A stretch of DNA of 64,000 bases from Syngnathus acus (Eukaryota; Chordata; Actinopteri; Syngnathiformes; Syngnathidae), in the NCBI RefSeq assembly GCF_901709675.1, contig NC_051088.1:22793693-22857692 (forward strand), read 5' to 3'. The notes under the pieces were generated by a model. The model was not told where the DNA came from. It worked only from the letters and a program-made list of their open reading frames with translations, and made no database searches. The position numbers and the translations under genes were made by a program. The stretch's first letter is position 1, and each line of letters opens with the position of its first letter. This document shows, piece by piece, positions 36,060-64,000 of this stretch.

Positions 36060-39000
36060 CAAACACAAAAATCGTTTTAGTGATTTGGGTTGCACGAAGT
36101 GCAAAAGATGACATTTTTGAAAAATGTCATTTGTTTTTCATTTCAGTGGTTGTCAGGAGGATGGTTTGAATACCAATTCTAATTAAACCAGAAAATGTAT
36201 CCATCAAACTTGTGCTGGGAATTTCAGCTCCTTGTTGAGAACAGCAAGTCGTGCAAAAATGCATTTGGAAAATTGTGTTCAGACGTTTGCGCACGGTCAA
36301 ATGAGGTGTAAAGGTTATAATTAATTTAATCATAAAGCCGAATATTCCGAACGTTTTGTATAAGCAGTGGAGTCATTGCCGATTTCCGTAGCAGCGCTCC
36401 TTCTTACCGCTAGAGGGAGGCATCGTGCCAGTTATGTGCACCCTCGTATGCCCCCATCGCCGCCCCTAATCTGTTCAAGCCTCGGTGACGGATTGGCAAT
36501 GGCACCCACCGAGGGAAACCTGACAAATGAGTCCGACGTTGATTTGTGAGGCGTCGAGAGCAAACATTGGCAGCTTTCCTCGACGCGTCGGCGGAAGGAG
36601 ACGCTTGTGAACATCGTCCGTGACTCTGTTGTTGTCTCCTTCACCGTCAAGTCCGCTGCTGTGTCGGCCTGTCTGCCTGTCAGTCACTCGCTGGCTCGCT
36701 CCAATCTCAAACTTGTGCCCGGGGAATGTTGAAACCGACACACGGCGTACAGTTGCAGTCGGAAGAAAGAAAAGGTAAGCTTCGCACCTTTTACGTAAAC
36801 TATTGCCTCGTTTATCAGGCGTGCCGCGCACGAGAAGAAAAAAAAAAAAAGGGGGGGGGGGGCAATAGTGACGCCTCTGCAAGCTGGGTTTGTTTACCGT
36901 CGTGTAAATGTGGCGGAGAAACGCGCACTCATGAACGGAACACGTTCCGGCATGGCACACGGTAATTACAGGCTGCAGCGAGTCTTGGAGCCCGAGAGGC
37001 TGCCAGCACACCTGCAAAGCGGGGTTTCGCCCCAGGCTCCAAACACAGCCTGCTTGCATCGTCGCCAACCATGTTTGCCTGCATGGCACCGCCCCCACCC
37101 CCTCGCAAAACTTGTTGAATGTGGCCTTTATGAAAGCAATGACAGCTCTTTGCGATGAGAGATTTAAATGGATTCTACGCAGCACCTCCCAGTATTTTTT
37201 TTTTTTACATTTGCTGGCAGCGTGGCTGATTAAGAGGAGGGGAAAAAAAAAAAAAAAGAAGTGGCGAGCAATGAAAACAGGAAAGTCAGACCGTGCATAA
37301 TCAAGCGCACTTTCTTCTTGTGGCCAAAAGTAGGCTCGAGAGTTGGAAAACACTCCCATGTTTATATATGAAGCACGCGCGCCAGGAGTAAATGCGTTTT
37401 GTGCTGCTGCGGCGGCAATGTGGAGTGGCCGTGCCTTACTATGCCGTGCAGTGCCGTGCAGCTTTCTCACAAGGGCAGTTTTATGTGCATGGAAAAGAAG
37501 AGCCTTCCCTTTGAGCTCACAGATTTGCAGTAATTACAGAATCACTTCCATATGTGGCGCTTTGGCTGCCTTCTCGCTGCCCCCACCACCCCTCGCTCCC
37601 TTTTTTCTCTTCCTTCTTACATTTGCATTCTCCCTTTATTCCTGACTTGTGCTACTTTTATTTTCTTTGGCTTCCCTTCATGCACTCTGAGCATTTTTTT
37701 GGGGGCAAACCACAGCTTCAAGTTGACGGTAATCAGAACATCCTGGCATTTTTGGCCAACCACCACTGTTTGGGGCTGAATACATTGAGGAGTCTTGCCA
37801 GAACGTATGTGTGCAGCCTTGAAGTGAGGGGAAAATATGGAAAAAGGCAAAGAATTTGCGAGGCGGGAGCAGAGCGTGAAGGAGGAAAATGAGGCAGAGG
37901 TGGGTTCAACGTGGGTTCACGGTGACATCATGGCTGATTTTTGGAGAAAGCTTCGACAGGAGCGACGGTCACCTTTCATTGGACACACGTGTTGCATGGG
38001 GCGCTCATTTGCTGGCACGCGCACTGGCGGCACCCCAAAATGATGCCCCCCCCGTCCCCCCTTTGCAGTTTCCAAGATGTGCTTTCTTTTTGCTGGCTTT
38101 ACCTGTCTTGCCAAAGTGGACGTGACATCAAATAATGACGTCAGCGCAGGCCACAAGCGCCCACTGGCCCAGCGTTGGCCCCCTGCCCTCTTTGGCGCCT
38201 CGTTCTCACGCTCGGCGTGCCGTCCGTCTTTGTCTTTTTCCAGCTTTTTCTCGGCAAAAGCAGCTGAGCTCACTTCCTCCCTTTCTTGCGTCCTCTGTCA
38301 TCACCTTTTGCTCTTTCCTCTCGCTCCTTTCCCCAGGCCTCGGCGACTTTACGCCGTCAATGCAAATAGGTGGCTCTTCGGAAAAGGAATCGAGCGTGCG
38401 TGGTGATGTCACCGGTCGAAGTTAATGACGCGCGGATGGCGGGGGCAAGAGGCCGCACCGGGCTTACAGCGGTGCCCGGAGAGGGGGAGACGGCGTGCAG
38501 CCTGATCTGTCTTCATTATCCGCCATTCTGCAGCCTCCCAGACACAATGATCATAAATCTGGCCCTGAAGCACACTTCACTGACACTCAAACACAAACAC
38601 TAGTAACCTCTGACCCTCCCGCTCTGCTACTGCCTGCGCACGCTCATCCGAGCTCCAGACATCAAGTGCATGTCGTGCGTGCACACACACACACAAGATG
38701 CCCCCCCACCCCGACACCATTTTTGTGGCCATTCAGTCAGTCCGCTTTGGGTCAGCTCCTCGCCATCACACCGACTTGAAATTCACATCAGTCCAATGAC
38801 TAATCCGCCTCATCTCGAAAACTCCCACGGAGGCATTTACCTTCCTGTTTCACGTTACGCAATTGCTCATTTAGCACCGCATTGGGATTTTTTCTTTAGC
38901 TTCAGCGGCTTTGCTAGCAACACATGAATCAAACGTAAAGGCGATAAGGATCTGTGGAGGTCTAAGATGGCCCCTTCCTGAATATTAGCTTTATGAAGGG

Positions 39001-40050
39001 AAAAAAAAGAAAAGAAAAGCAGCAGCGCCTCTGACTGCTTATTCAGTCACTGAGCCTCAATTTCCACCAGCATGTCCGTCCGTGAAAAATGTATGAAAGA
39101 ACAAGCGTACGTTAGACCGCCATTTACTGAGCCAAGCCGCTCGTTTCAGCTGATTGAAATCTCGTTGAGCGAGGAAATGTAAACAAAAATGATCTCTCCT
39201 GAAAAGTGGAGCGAACATGACAGCGCCACCAAATCTGCTACATTTGAATCATCCATGAAAATCTGGAAGTGTTCCGAGCTGGCAGAATACGATGTGGGGA
39301 CAACATGGCTTTGGGGCGGCCATTTTATTCCGTCAGACTTTGCATCAATGGATGATTGTTGAAACGCGCCGCACTTGAAGAGCCGTTTATCGACCAACCA
39401 GGCAAAACTAGTTGCTGAGCCTGCCGAGTCATTGACCAATCAGGAGAGAGCGCGACAGTGGCAAGAATGCTTTTTTGTTGTTGGTGTTTGAGGTGTGTCC
39501 TCTCCTCCTAGTTGCGAGGTGCTCCTCATCAGCAAAACAAGTTGCGACATTGCGAAAAGCCACGCACACACCCAGCCCGGGCCGGGCCAGACCAGAACCA
39601 CAAACACATCAACAGATTTGAAACGTATGATCTCATACAGCCACGAGGGGCACGCCCAAAGCTGTCGCCGCTGCGCTCTGCCATCGTACACAACTTCCCC
39701 TTCAACTGTCGTGCCGCTTGCCCGTCGCTCTCGTTGCTTTTGCAAAAGCCACCTCCTGCCTAAAGACTTTTTTTTTAATATCCCCCAAAATGCATTGAAA
39801 GGTAAATTGTGTCTTGAATTTATCCACAGTGACCAAAATAGCATAACGGCAGATCCGCCGTTGCTGCAAATTGTCACGTCGAACGGGGCACGAGTTCCTC
39901 ATCTGTAAACAACTTGAAGGGAAGAACCAGCCCGGACGAGAGAGACAAAGAAGCGAGACAATTAAAAACAGAAACTTGAGCTCCGGGCCCCTTTTTTTTT
40001 TTTTCTCTGCAGGCATTTTGTGGCTTGTGAAAAAAAATGTGCTGTCAATT
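36060..40050. other. nr1d4-rarg intergenic region; no gene recognised
   Basis: Non-coding DNA between the two divergent nuclear receptor genes. It contains poly-A and poly-G runs (about 36838-36862 and 37240-37260) and CA repeats near 38680. The longest chance ORF (36475-37470, minus) has low-complexity composition and no domain. Confidence 0.5.
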
Positions 40051-40059
40051 TCAAGGCTT

Positions 40060-40073
40060 GGGTCACGTGACCT
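40060..40073. promoter_or_regulatory. Palindrome GGGTCACGTGACCT: nuclear-receptor half-sites around a CLEAR/E-box core
   Basis: GGTCACGTGACC is a perfect 12-bp palindrome. It contains the CLEAR decamer GTCACGTGAC bound by TFEB/MITF-type factors and the CACGTG E-box bound by USF or CLOCK/BMAL. Read as RGGTCA half-sites it is an inverted repeat with a 2-bp spacer. It lies about 300 bp upstream of the donor of the likely first rarg exon. Binding is inferred. Confidence 0.55.
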
Positions 40074-40099
40074 CGGATGGCGTTATGAATCACACAGTA

Positions 40100-40361
40100 T
40101 AATTATTTCCTAGCGCGGGAGAGAGGGAGTGTTTGAAGAAAGGAGGAGAGAGAGGAGGGGAGGGGGAAGGGCGAGGGGGAAGGGCGACGGGGAGGGGAGG
40201 GTGAGGGAGGTTGGCTGCTGCCCTGCTGCTGCTGCTGCTGCTGCTGCTGTCAGAAGAACTGTGATAAACGTGCACACATCTTGTCCTGCTTTTTCCCCCC
40301 CCCTCCAGACCAGCTGGGCTCATCGGACCCATCTCTCAAGTCCCTTCGCCTGCCGGCATCG
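40100..40361 (+). other. rarg: Probable non-coding first exon of rarg transcript 1
   Basis: A purine-rich G tract (40129-40210) and nine CTG units (40223-40249) precede a segment ending at a strong donor (GGCATCG|GTGAGT, exon end 40361). An alternative 53-nt exon 40309-40361 is possible because CCCTCCAG precedes 40309. No coding frame is apparent. The 5' limit is a guess. Confidence 0.45.
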
Positions 40362-43300
40362 GTGAGTCTCCCGATCACACGCCAAAGCCTGAAAAGTTGT
40401 ACCCCACTTTATTTCTCTTTCCACCAGCCTGTTTGTGTTTTGTGCACATTCTTTTTTTACCCTAAACTTGATCTTTAAGGCTTATGGCCGTTTTCTTTCA
40501 TCGCCATTGATTTGAGAATGTTCCTGCATGTTCCTCCACGAGTGGCTGTTAGCCCGCTGCCGCCGCGCCTCTTTATTATTAGCACATGTGCGTGTGTTAG
40601 CGTGAACACGCCTGCCTGCATGTGTTTGAAGTCTATTCACCAGAGGAGTCACCAGTCCTTGACCTTTTTTTTATTAGAAGGAACGTGCTGGAAACTTGGA
40701 CAAGACCGGGACTGTTTTCCACTTGTTTTTTTTTTTCTTCATCTTTGAGCAGCACTGGTTGCTTGCTTACGTGCGTTGCGTGCGTGCGGCTCTGCTCTCG
40801 GCGGACGCGGCGCTTTAGTCGGCGTCTTGGCGCACGGCCTTGGTTAACAGGTTCCACTTGTTCGCGGCGTGCTTCTCAGCCAGATCGGCCCGGCGCCCGC
40901 TTTTACGCGTCTCACGTGTGCGACTGCCGCTCACCTGACATCTGCGAAAAGAAAAAAAAAAAGGAACAGCGCGGCTCAGTGAGGACAAGTGCCACTGACG
41001 CGCTCCATTCGGGTCAAGCTAGGTGGGTCAACTTGTCCGGGTTCTCTCTCTTGTCTTTTGATTGTGGAGTTTGTTAAGCGGGGTGCTGTTGATACCTGCC
41101 GTTAGCCGGGTGGGAGAAGCTACGTGCGTGCAGGTGGGGGGGCGTCACTTTTCCGCCACAGCACTCTAATTAACAAGGAAACAATTTGCGAGCCGTTGCC
41201 TTTGGTTATTTTTCCAGGTGTGTTTGTGCGCCCGCGCGTGTTTGCACTTTGTTGTGTGTTTGTCGGGGCACCCCTTTGTGTTGCTGCGGTTCCCGAGGCT
41301 ACAATCAGACATGGAAGTCGTCTTCATACACACCAAGACTTGTTTTCGCTCTGAGCTGAAGGGATGCAAACAAGAGGCCGGTTCTCGCGTCTTTTCTTTT
41401 TTTTTTTCCCCTTCTGCCGCTCTGGTTGTATTTATGTCTAAAAATTGGCTTCCATCATCTGTCTTTTCCTGTTGTGGTGTGTGCGTGTTCTCGTGTTGCT
41501 TCACTTCGCGTTCGACCACATCACGGAAAGAGAAAATTGTGACCATGACTTCATCTTTGAAGGTGTTTTATGTCTCGCTGAGTTCAAACTCTTTCCATCA
41601 TCTTCACCGTGTAACTCAACCGGTTTGCAAAAGACGCCAACCATTATTTTAATCAGTGAATGGGAAAAAGTTGTTCCAAACATTATTTGAAATCGATCCT
41701 GCAGAAAAGCACAAATCATGAACGAGCTGCTTTTTACACTAACGCGACTCTGCCGCATTGTTACGTGTTTGCGCCACGCCGAGAGCAGGCAGATGTCAAA
41801 CAAGTTTGAGGCGACGGATGGAATGCAGGTGTGTTTGGACACACCGACTCATCCGTCCGTCCGTCACCGTGTGTCTGTCTGAGAGCGCTCGTTGAAAGAC
41901 GTCGGCTCGGCGGCCACCGCTGGCCAATGTTTTTGGGCTTTGACTAGCGCGGACAAAATGGCGGCCGGGGTCGCGTGACGCTCACACGAGCGCTAGCTCA
42001 TAAGACTTCTTTACCTGTGATCCGTAACTTGAAACATCAGCCCGTGTGTTTGCACTCACTTCCTTTCCAGAGTTGTGGAACATAAATCACTGTGATGTTG
42101 ACAATTAGATGACGCTGCCTGGAAGACTTTCTGTTGAAAAATGAGCATGAGTGGGCAAGTCCGAGGTTTAAAAAAAAAAAGAAACATTATAGACGCTGCC
42201 AAGGTTTTCCTGCCAGGGTACTTTTCATTTATCTGAAGGCTGCAAAGTCAACTGTTCCACTCAAAATTTGGACATATTAAAATCAAATATTATTTTGCGG
42301 AAAGAAAAAAAAAGCCTCTTAAAATTGCATATTGTAGATTTTCGGGATACTCAGAGAAAAGCTGTCAGTTAAGTCTGCTGGCGGACAAATGAAAACCAGC
42401 AAGTATCCCGAATGGGGAAGGGAGAAAAAAAAAAGATGTCCAACTTTGCAAAGTGGCCCATCATGACTTCATCTGAGAGCGGATCATCAAACACACAGAT
42501 TTGTGTTTATGCCAGTTCGTTCACAAAGGAGACAAGAGTTCTTCTTTCACATCACAGCCACACAGATATTATTCTGTCTCTCTTCTCCTCATCAAATTCT
42601 TTTAGTTATCCAACGTTGTTGCTGCCCCCTTTAGGAGTGGAGGGGAACGTGTCACGCAACTGCGGGATGTGCTTAGCGCCATCTTTTTGTTTGCAATTCT
42701 TTGAATTTTCTGCTGTCACCTCAGAACAACGAGAGAGCCCGGTTGTGTGAAAGCCCGTTCCGAAACTTTTTCACTCTTCTGGAGTGTAATCAGCGTGGCT
42801 GCCGCAGCGCCCCGCGAGGTCGGTCGGACACTATGTTCCGCCGCGCCAGGCTCGGAAAGTCCCCGCAGTAGGCCGGAACCCTCCCAGAACCCAGTGCTCC
42901 TCCTCGGCCGCCGGGCTCAGGGGAAGTGGGCAGGGCCTCCATGCCCATTTGGCCCTGCCGGACAGGCGATGAGGTCAGCCCCCCCCAGTACCAGAACGAG
43001 TCAGCCGTAATAAAACCCAAATGACTCTTAAAAAGCGTCTGGACTGATGTGGCTCATTAAAAAACATTGGCGCCATCTTTTGGGGCTTTTCTGAATCCTT
43101 TCGTGTGTGTGAATGTTCTGTGTTGGATTTTCAAAGGCTTCCCCGCCGCTCCTTGTGCAAACTTTGCATTCTCCGAGTAGCGTCCGACTCCTCGGGATTC
43201 ATGAATCCTCCTCAGCACCGGTTGCCTTTGATGGGTCAAACGCTTTTCGTCCTGTTCTGCACCGGACGTGGTCATCTTCTGCCATCTTTGTTTGCCGGGC

Positions 43301-44368
43301 TCGATGATGGACCTTATGAGGGGACTTTAGGCTGCAAGCGGAAAAAAAAAAAAAAAAGGCGACGGGTGCCGGCAGGACGAGGGCCGGTGCCGACGGACGG
43401 ACGGCCGCTCCTTCCTGAGACGTGGTCACCCGAGCCTGCCGGGCCGGGCTCTGGAGGCACATGTGGAACAGTTTACTGTAATGGAACTCTAAATTAGTGG
43501 CGGTTTGAAGCTGCCTGCAGCACTAGGCTGTAATTAACTGGCTCTCTCTGTTGGAAGCTAGCGAGCCAGCGAACCCGAGCTCTGGAAAAGATGCCAGGGT
43601 GAGACTCGTGTGTGCATGCGTGCGTCTTTTAACACGTCCTTTTTTTTTTTTTTCTTTCCGAGTTCTTGATTGCATGTGTATGCAGCATGTATTGCAGACT
43701 TTGTGGCGCATGGAAGTGCCTATTTTGTCATCATGCATCATCATGCAGTGCCCCCCGGTGCCCAGACTTTGCCACTGTTCAAACCGAGCCCAAATTCTTT
43801 GCTCATCACTGCACTCATGGAGTCACGCTCGGTCAGGGAAAAAAACTTTGACTTTGTGGGGTGAACATAATCTCGTTGGAAGCGACAGCAGCAGTTAGCA
43901 ATCAGTGGATCTCATTTTCTACCCCCCCCCCCCTCCAGACCCCATGTCTGGGCCTCTGAAGCGTCAGGGGGGGATGGGGGGGGGAGCAGGCCGCTTTGCT
44001 AGGCTGGCAGCGGGAACAGAGGAGCTCTTTATAGCCCACTTCTGGTGATTCAAATCATATGGCACCGCCTGGAATCAGTGCACAAGTCTGGAAGCTCTTC
44101 AATACTCGGGGAACAAGAGTGCTCTGATTTTTTTTTCTCACCCCCCTCTGCTTTTCTCTTGTAACTTTTTCCAAACGTCTCTCTAATCTCTCTGTTCCCC
44201 TCGAGCAGTCACGTTTATTTTTTTTCTCTCCTCTGGCACACTACTCTTGTCACACATGTTGATCTCGTCCAAAGCGAGCATTTCATGCCAATCATACGGA
44301 TTGTGTTTTATGCGGGGAAATACTAAATCACAAGTGTGTCTGTCTTTTTTACCCCCCCCCCCCACCAG
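40362..44368 (+). other. rarg: rarg intron between 5' UTR exon and exon A1
   Basis: No coding exon was recognised. Contains T- and A-rich runs and a C-rich acceptor tract (CCCCCCACCAG) ending at 44368. Confidence 0.45.
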
Positions 44369-44375
44369 AAACGGG

Positions 44376-44414
44376 ATGTTTGCACTCAAGAGGACTTTGC
44401 TGTCGCCCCACTAA
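44376..44414 (+). other. Upstream ORF in the RARG1 leader, 12 codons
   Basis: ATG at 44376 reads MFALKRTLLSPH and stops at 44414, 116 nt before the RARG1 start codon in the same probable exon (44369-44699). It could lower translation from the main start. Confidence 0.5.
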
Positions 44415-44530
44415 AGAAGAAGCCGGCCGGCGTCCTCACTTAACCGTTCTCCTGCTTCCCTTGGACTTGAGCGGGGATTTCGCCGAGCGCGTCGCCATCC
44501 ACCCGCCGGTCGCCGGGCCCGCCAGTCGCC

Positions 44531-61773
<17,243 letters not shown>

Positions 61774-63780
61774 ACACACCATTTCATACACATGCACTGA
61801 TTGATGATACACACACACATACACACACACAGACACACATACATACACACAAGCATCAAGATCACGCCACTCCATCTCCGACCTTAATAAAAAGCTGGCC
61901 TTCCACCCTCCTTCGCCCTCCCTTCCCCCCACGTCCTCCATGGCGGAGTTGAGAAGCATTAAAGTGTGGCCCACATGCTCCATGACAAATGAACTCCAGA
62001 CACATCGAGCCAAGGAGAGATGACAGTAAAACAAACACTCCCGCACAAACTCTTGTCAAGGCCAAGCGGGATGTTCCATGACAAAAAGAAGCAAAGCTCT
62101 CATGCCATACACACACACTTGTGTGTGTGTTTGTGTGTGTGCGGACAAAGCACATTTCTCAAACATGAGTGAGTACAAGGCAAAACCAAATGAAATGATG
62201 TAACCTTTGTTTTTGTGGTTCTTGCGATCTCAGTTTATGAAATTCCATACGTATATATATATATATTACCATTATCGTTTTGTCTTGATTTGTTTATATC
62301 CTGTTTTCTTTTGAAGAGCTTTCCTAAGAGGATATTCCGATTTTGCAAGCTGGGTCTTCCGTAACAGTTGAACAGGATTTTTCTTTTTTTTTTTGGTGAT
62401 GGGTGGAGGCGACTCACTGTGGCCATCAGTGCTGATCAAAACCGTGTTGTCACAACTCACATATTTGGCCTGTATTTTGCTCTGCCGCCATTTTTGAAAT
62501 CATTGTTGTGCCAAAGTCATTTTTTGGAGTGGGGGCGAGGGGGGGGCGCTCTTCTTTCAGCTGTTGCAGATTTACACGTGACCCGGTCGTACATGTAGCA
62601 CTTTTGTACAAGACATTTGGCATGTTTGACCGGCAATACAATCAAGCTCGGAGCTTTTCCCCCCAATGATGTCGGCAGGCACGCCAAACGAAACAAATCC
62701 GACACACATATGCAAGTGCAAAGCAGGAAACTTTTGGACTTAAGACTCAGGGCTTTTCGGCGAGGACCAAACACTAGCTGCTCGCAGGCACTAGGAAGAG
62801 GCAATATTTACGTGTGTTTTCTTGACCCCGTTTCAATGAGCTCCACCCCTTGGCGTGCAAGGTGACCCCCGCCCTGACCCGGTTCTGCTTGGGCCGCACG
62901 CCTTCTCATCCCAAAAAGCCATGGTTCTTTTATCATTTCTTGCGTGTATCCTCACTTCTCTTTCAACGTGTAGGTTCTTATGTATCATTTCTCTATTTTT
63001 ATCTTGCCTGCCAAAACGCGGCGGGGAAAAGCAGCTGATATACACAATCGGACTTTTCGTCTTCTCTTTCAAGCAATATGAACTGTAGCGATGAGACGAG
63101 AGGGCCCGTGGCGTGAATGTGGGCGGGTCTCCTCATTTTCCAGTCGTGCGTGCGTGTGTGTCCGGTGAAGCCCAAAATGATTCATACCTCAGCCACATTT
63201 TGAGTTGATGTGAATTTTGCGTACTGTTGGGGAGACACATCGTACATTTAGCTGGAAGTGACACACAAACGCGCTGAGTTTGGTTTTCCTAAATATCCTT
63301 TCTTCTTCTGTGCATGCAAATGTTCGAGATCAGTGAAACTTTTAACACCAATAACGGCCCAAAACATAAATAAAACGCAAACCAAACAAACCTTTAGGTT
63401 GCTCCCTCACATTTGTCTGTTCAGATCAGGCGTATGAATAGTTGTAAAAAAAGAAAAGACTTTGCAAAACTTCTCTCCAACAAGTATGAATGACTTTGGG
63501 CTAGCTGCGCGCGAGTGTGTTTTTCAGCCGTCGGATGTCCGCTGTTACGGTGCTGTCGCGCACTCAAGTGTCTTTTGTGTGATGACTTTCTGCTGGGCTG
63601 TTACCATGGTAACATCATGTTGACGCAGGCAGAACATTTGAGACGATGCTGTTTTCATCGTTCTACTTTTTTCAACATGGACAATGTGTTGTGTACCCAT
63701 TGTTTATGCCAACTCTTGTTATACAAAGAAAAGCCATATAAACAATAAGAGGCACAATAAACTACTTTTGTGAGATTTAT
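61774..63780 (+). other. rarg: rarg 3' UTR with polyadenylation signal
   Basis: CA repeats lie at 61810-61850, an AC/GT hairpin at 62109-62130, and a TA run near 62252-62265. The last AATAAA on the plus strand is at 63756-63761, followed by GT/T-rich DNA; an earlier candidate is near 61885. The UTR would be about 2 kb. Confidence 0.5.
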
Positions 63781-63884
63781 GGACATTTTTTTTCTCATTA
63801 AAAAAAACAAGTAATTGTCATAATGAAATACTGATGCACTTTGGCTTTGTTTCTATCGAGACATCCGATTCATCTATCAAGCAT

Positions 63885-64000
63885 ATAAGGGTTGGCCAAC
63901 ATGCAGCTCGTGGGCAGCCTATTGCATGTGAGGGAATGCAATCCGGCCCACCGCCAAATATCACAAATAAATCAATTAATTAAAAATAAAAATTAAAAAT
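63885..64000. repeat. Possible dispersed-repeat fragment at the window edge
   Basis: GTTGGCCAACATGCAGCTCG, then an ATCCGGCCCACC segment, recalls dispersed fish elements with the phrase 'CGGCCCRCC', followed by AT-rich DNA. It is cut by the window end. Identification is weak. Confidence 0.3.

Noticed and set aside
36475-37470. 331-aa minus-strand ORF between nr1d4 and rarg
   Set aside because: Low-complexity runs from poly-T/poly-C tracts, no domain, no splice context; chance ORF.

Overview
The window is nuclear DNA from a ray-finned fish, most likely a percomorph teleost. The genes are split by GT-AG introns. The intergenic DNA carries a tRNA-derived SINE, a hAT-type MITE, a degraded retroposon family and long simple repeats. 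The gene set (rbms2, senp1, mfsd5, a Rev-erb of the fish nr1d4 type, and rarg) matches the fish counterpart of the human 12q13 neighbourhood around RARG. An nr1d gene beside RARG is a teleost feature, because mammals have lost it.

Layout. 1-5 kb: a 185-bp tandem repeat, a retroposon copy, and one orphan signal-peptide exon (minus) whose partner exons must lie beyond the left edge. 6.2-8.0 kb: an eight-exon minus-strand gene for a type II membrane protein with a fibrinogen C-terminal domain; a tandem duplication has given its stalk an extra exon. 10.5-17.8 kb: rbms2 (plus, 13 coding exons). 18.9-23.1 kb: senp1 (minus), with the catalytic exons fully resolved and the N-terminal joins not. 24.8-26.6 kb: mfsd5 (minus). 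27.7-34.8 kb: nr1d4/Rev-erb gamma (minus, 8 coding exons, 523 aa). 40-63.8 kb: rarg (plus), with two alternative first coding exons (gamma-1 at 44.5 kb, gamma-2 at 51.1 kb) joined to seven shared exons at 59.1-61.8 kb.

Biology. nr1d4 and rarg stand head to head about 5-10 kb apart, a remnant of the ancestral RAR-THR-NR1D nuclear receptor cluster without its thyroid receptor member. RARG encodes an unusually long, proline-rich then acidic F domain with a perfect acid-extended SUMO consensus, and its ligand pocket mixes gamma-type and alpha-type residues. The rarg upstream region holds a palindrome that joins two nuclear-receptor half-sites with a CLEAR/E-box core, and the same decamer recurs in a downstream intron. 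No bacterial-type system, CRISPR array, rRNA or tRNA gene was seen. Coding models were built by reading splice sites and phases by eye, so exon edges are predictions without transcript support.
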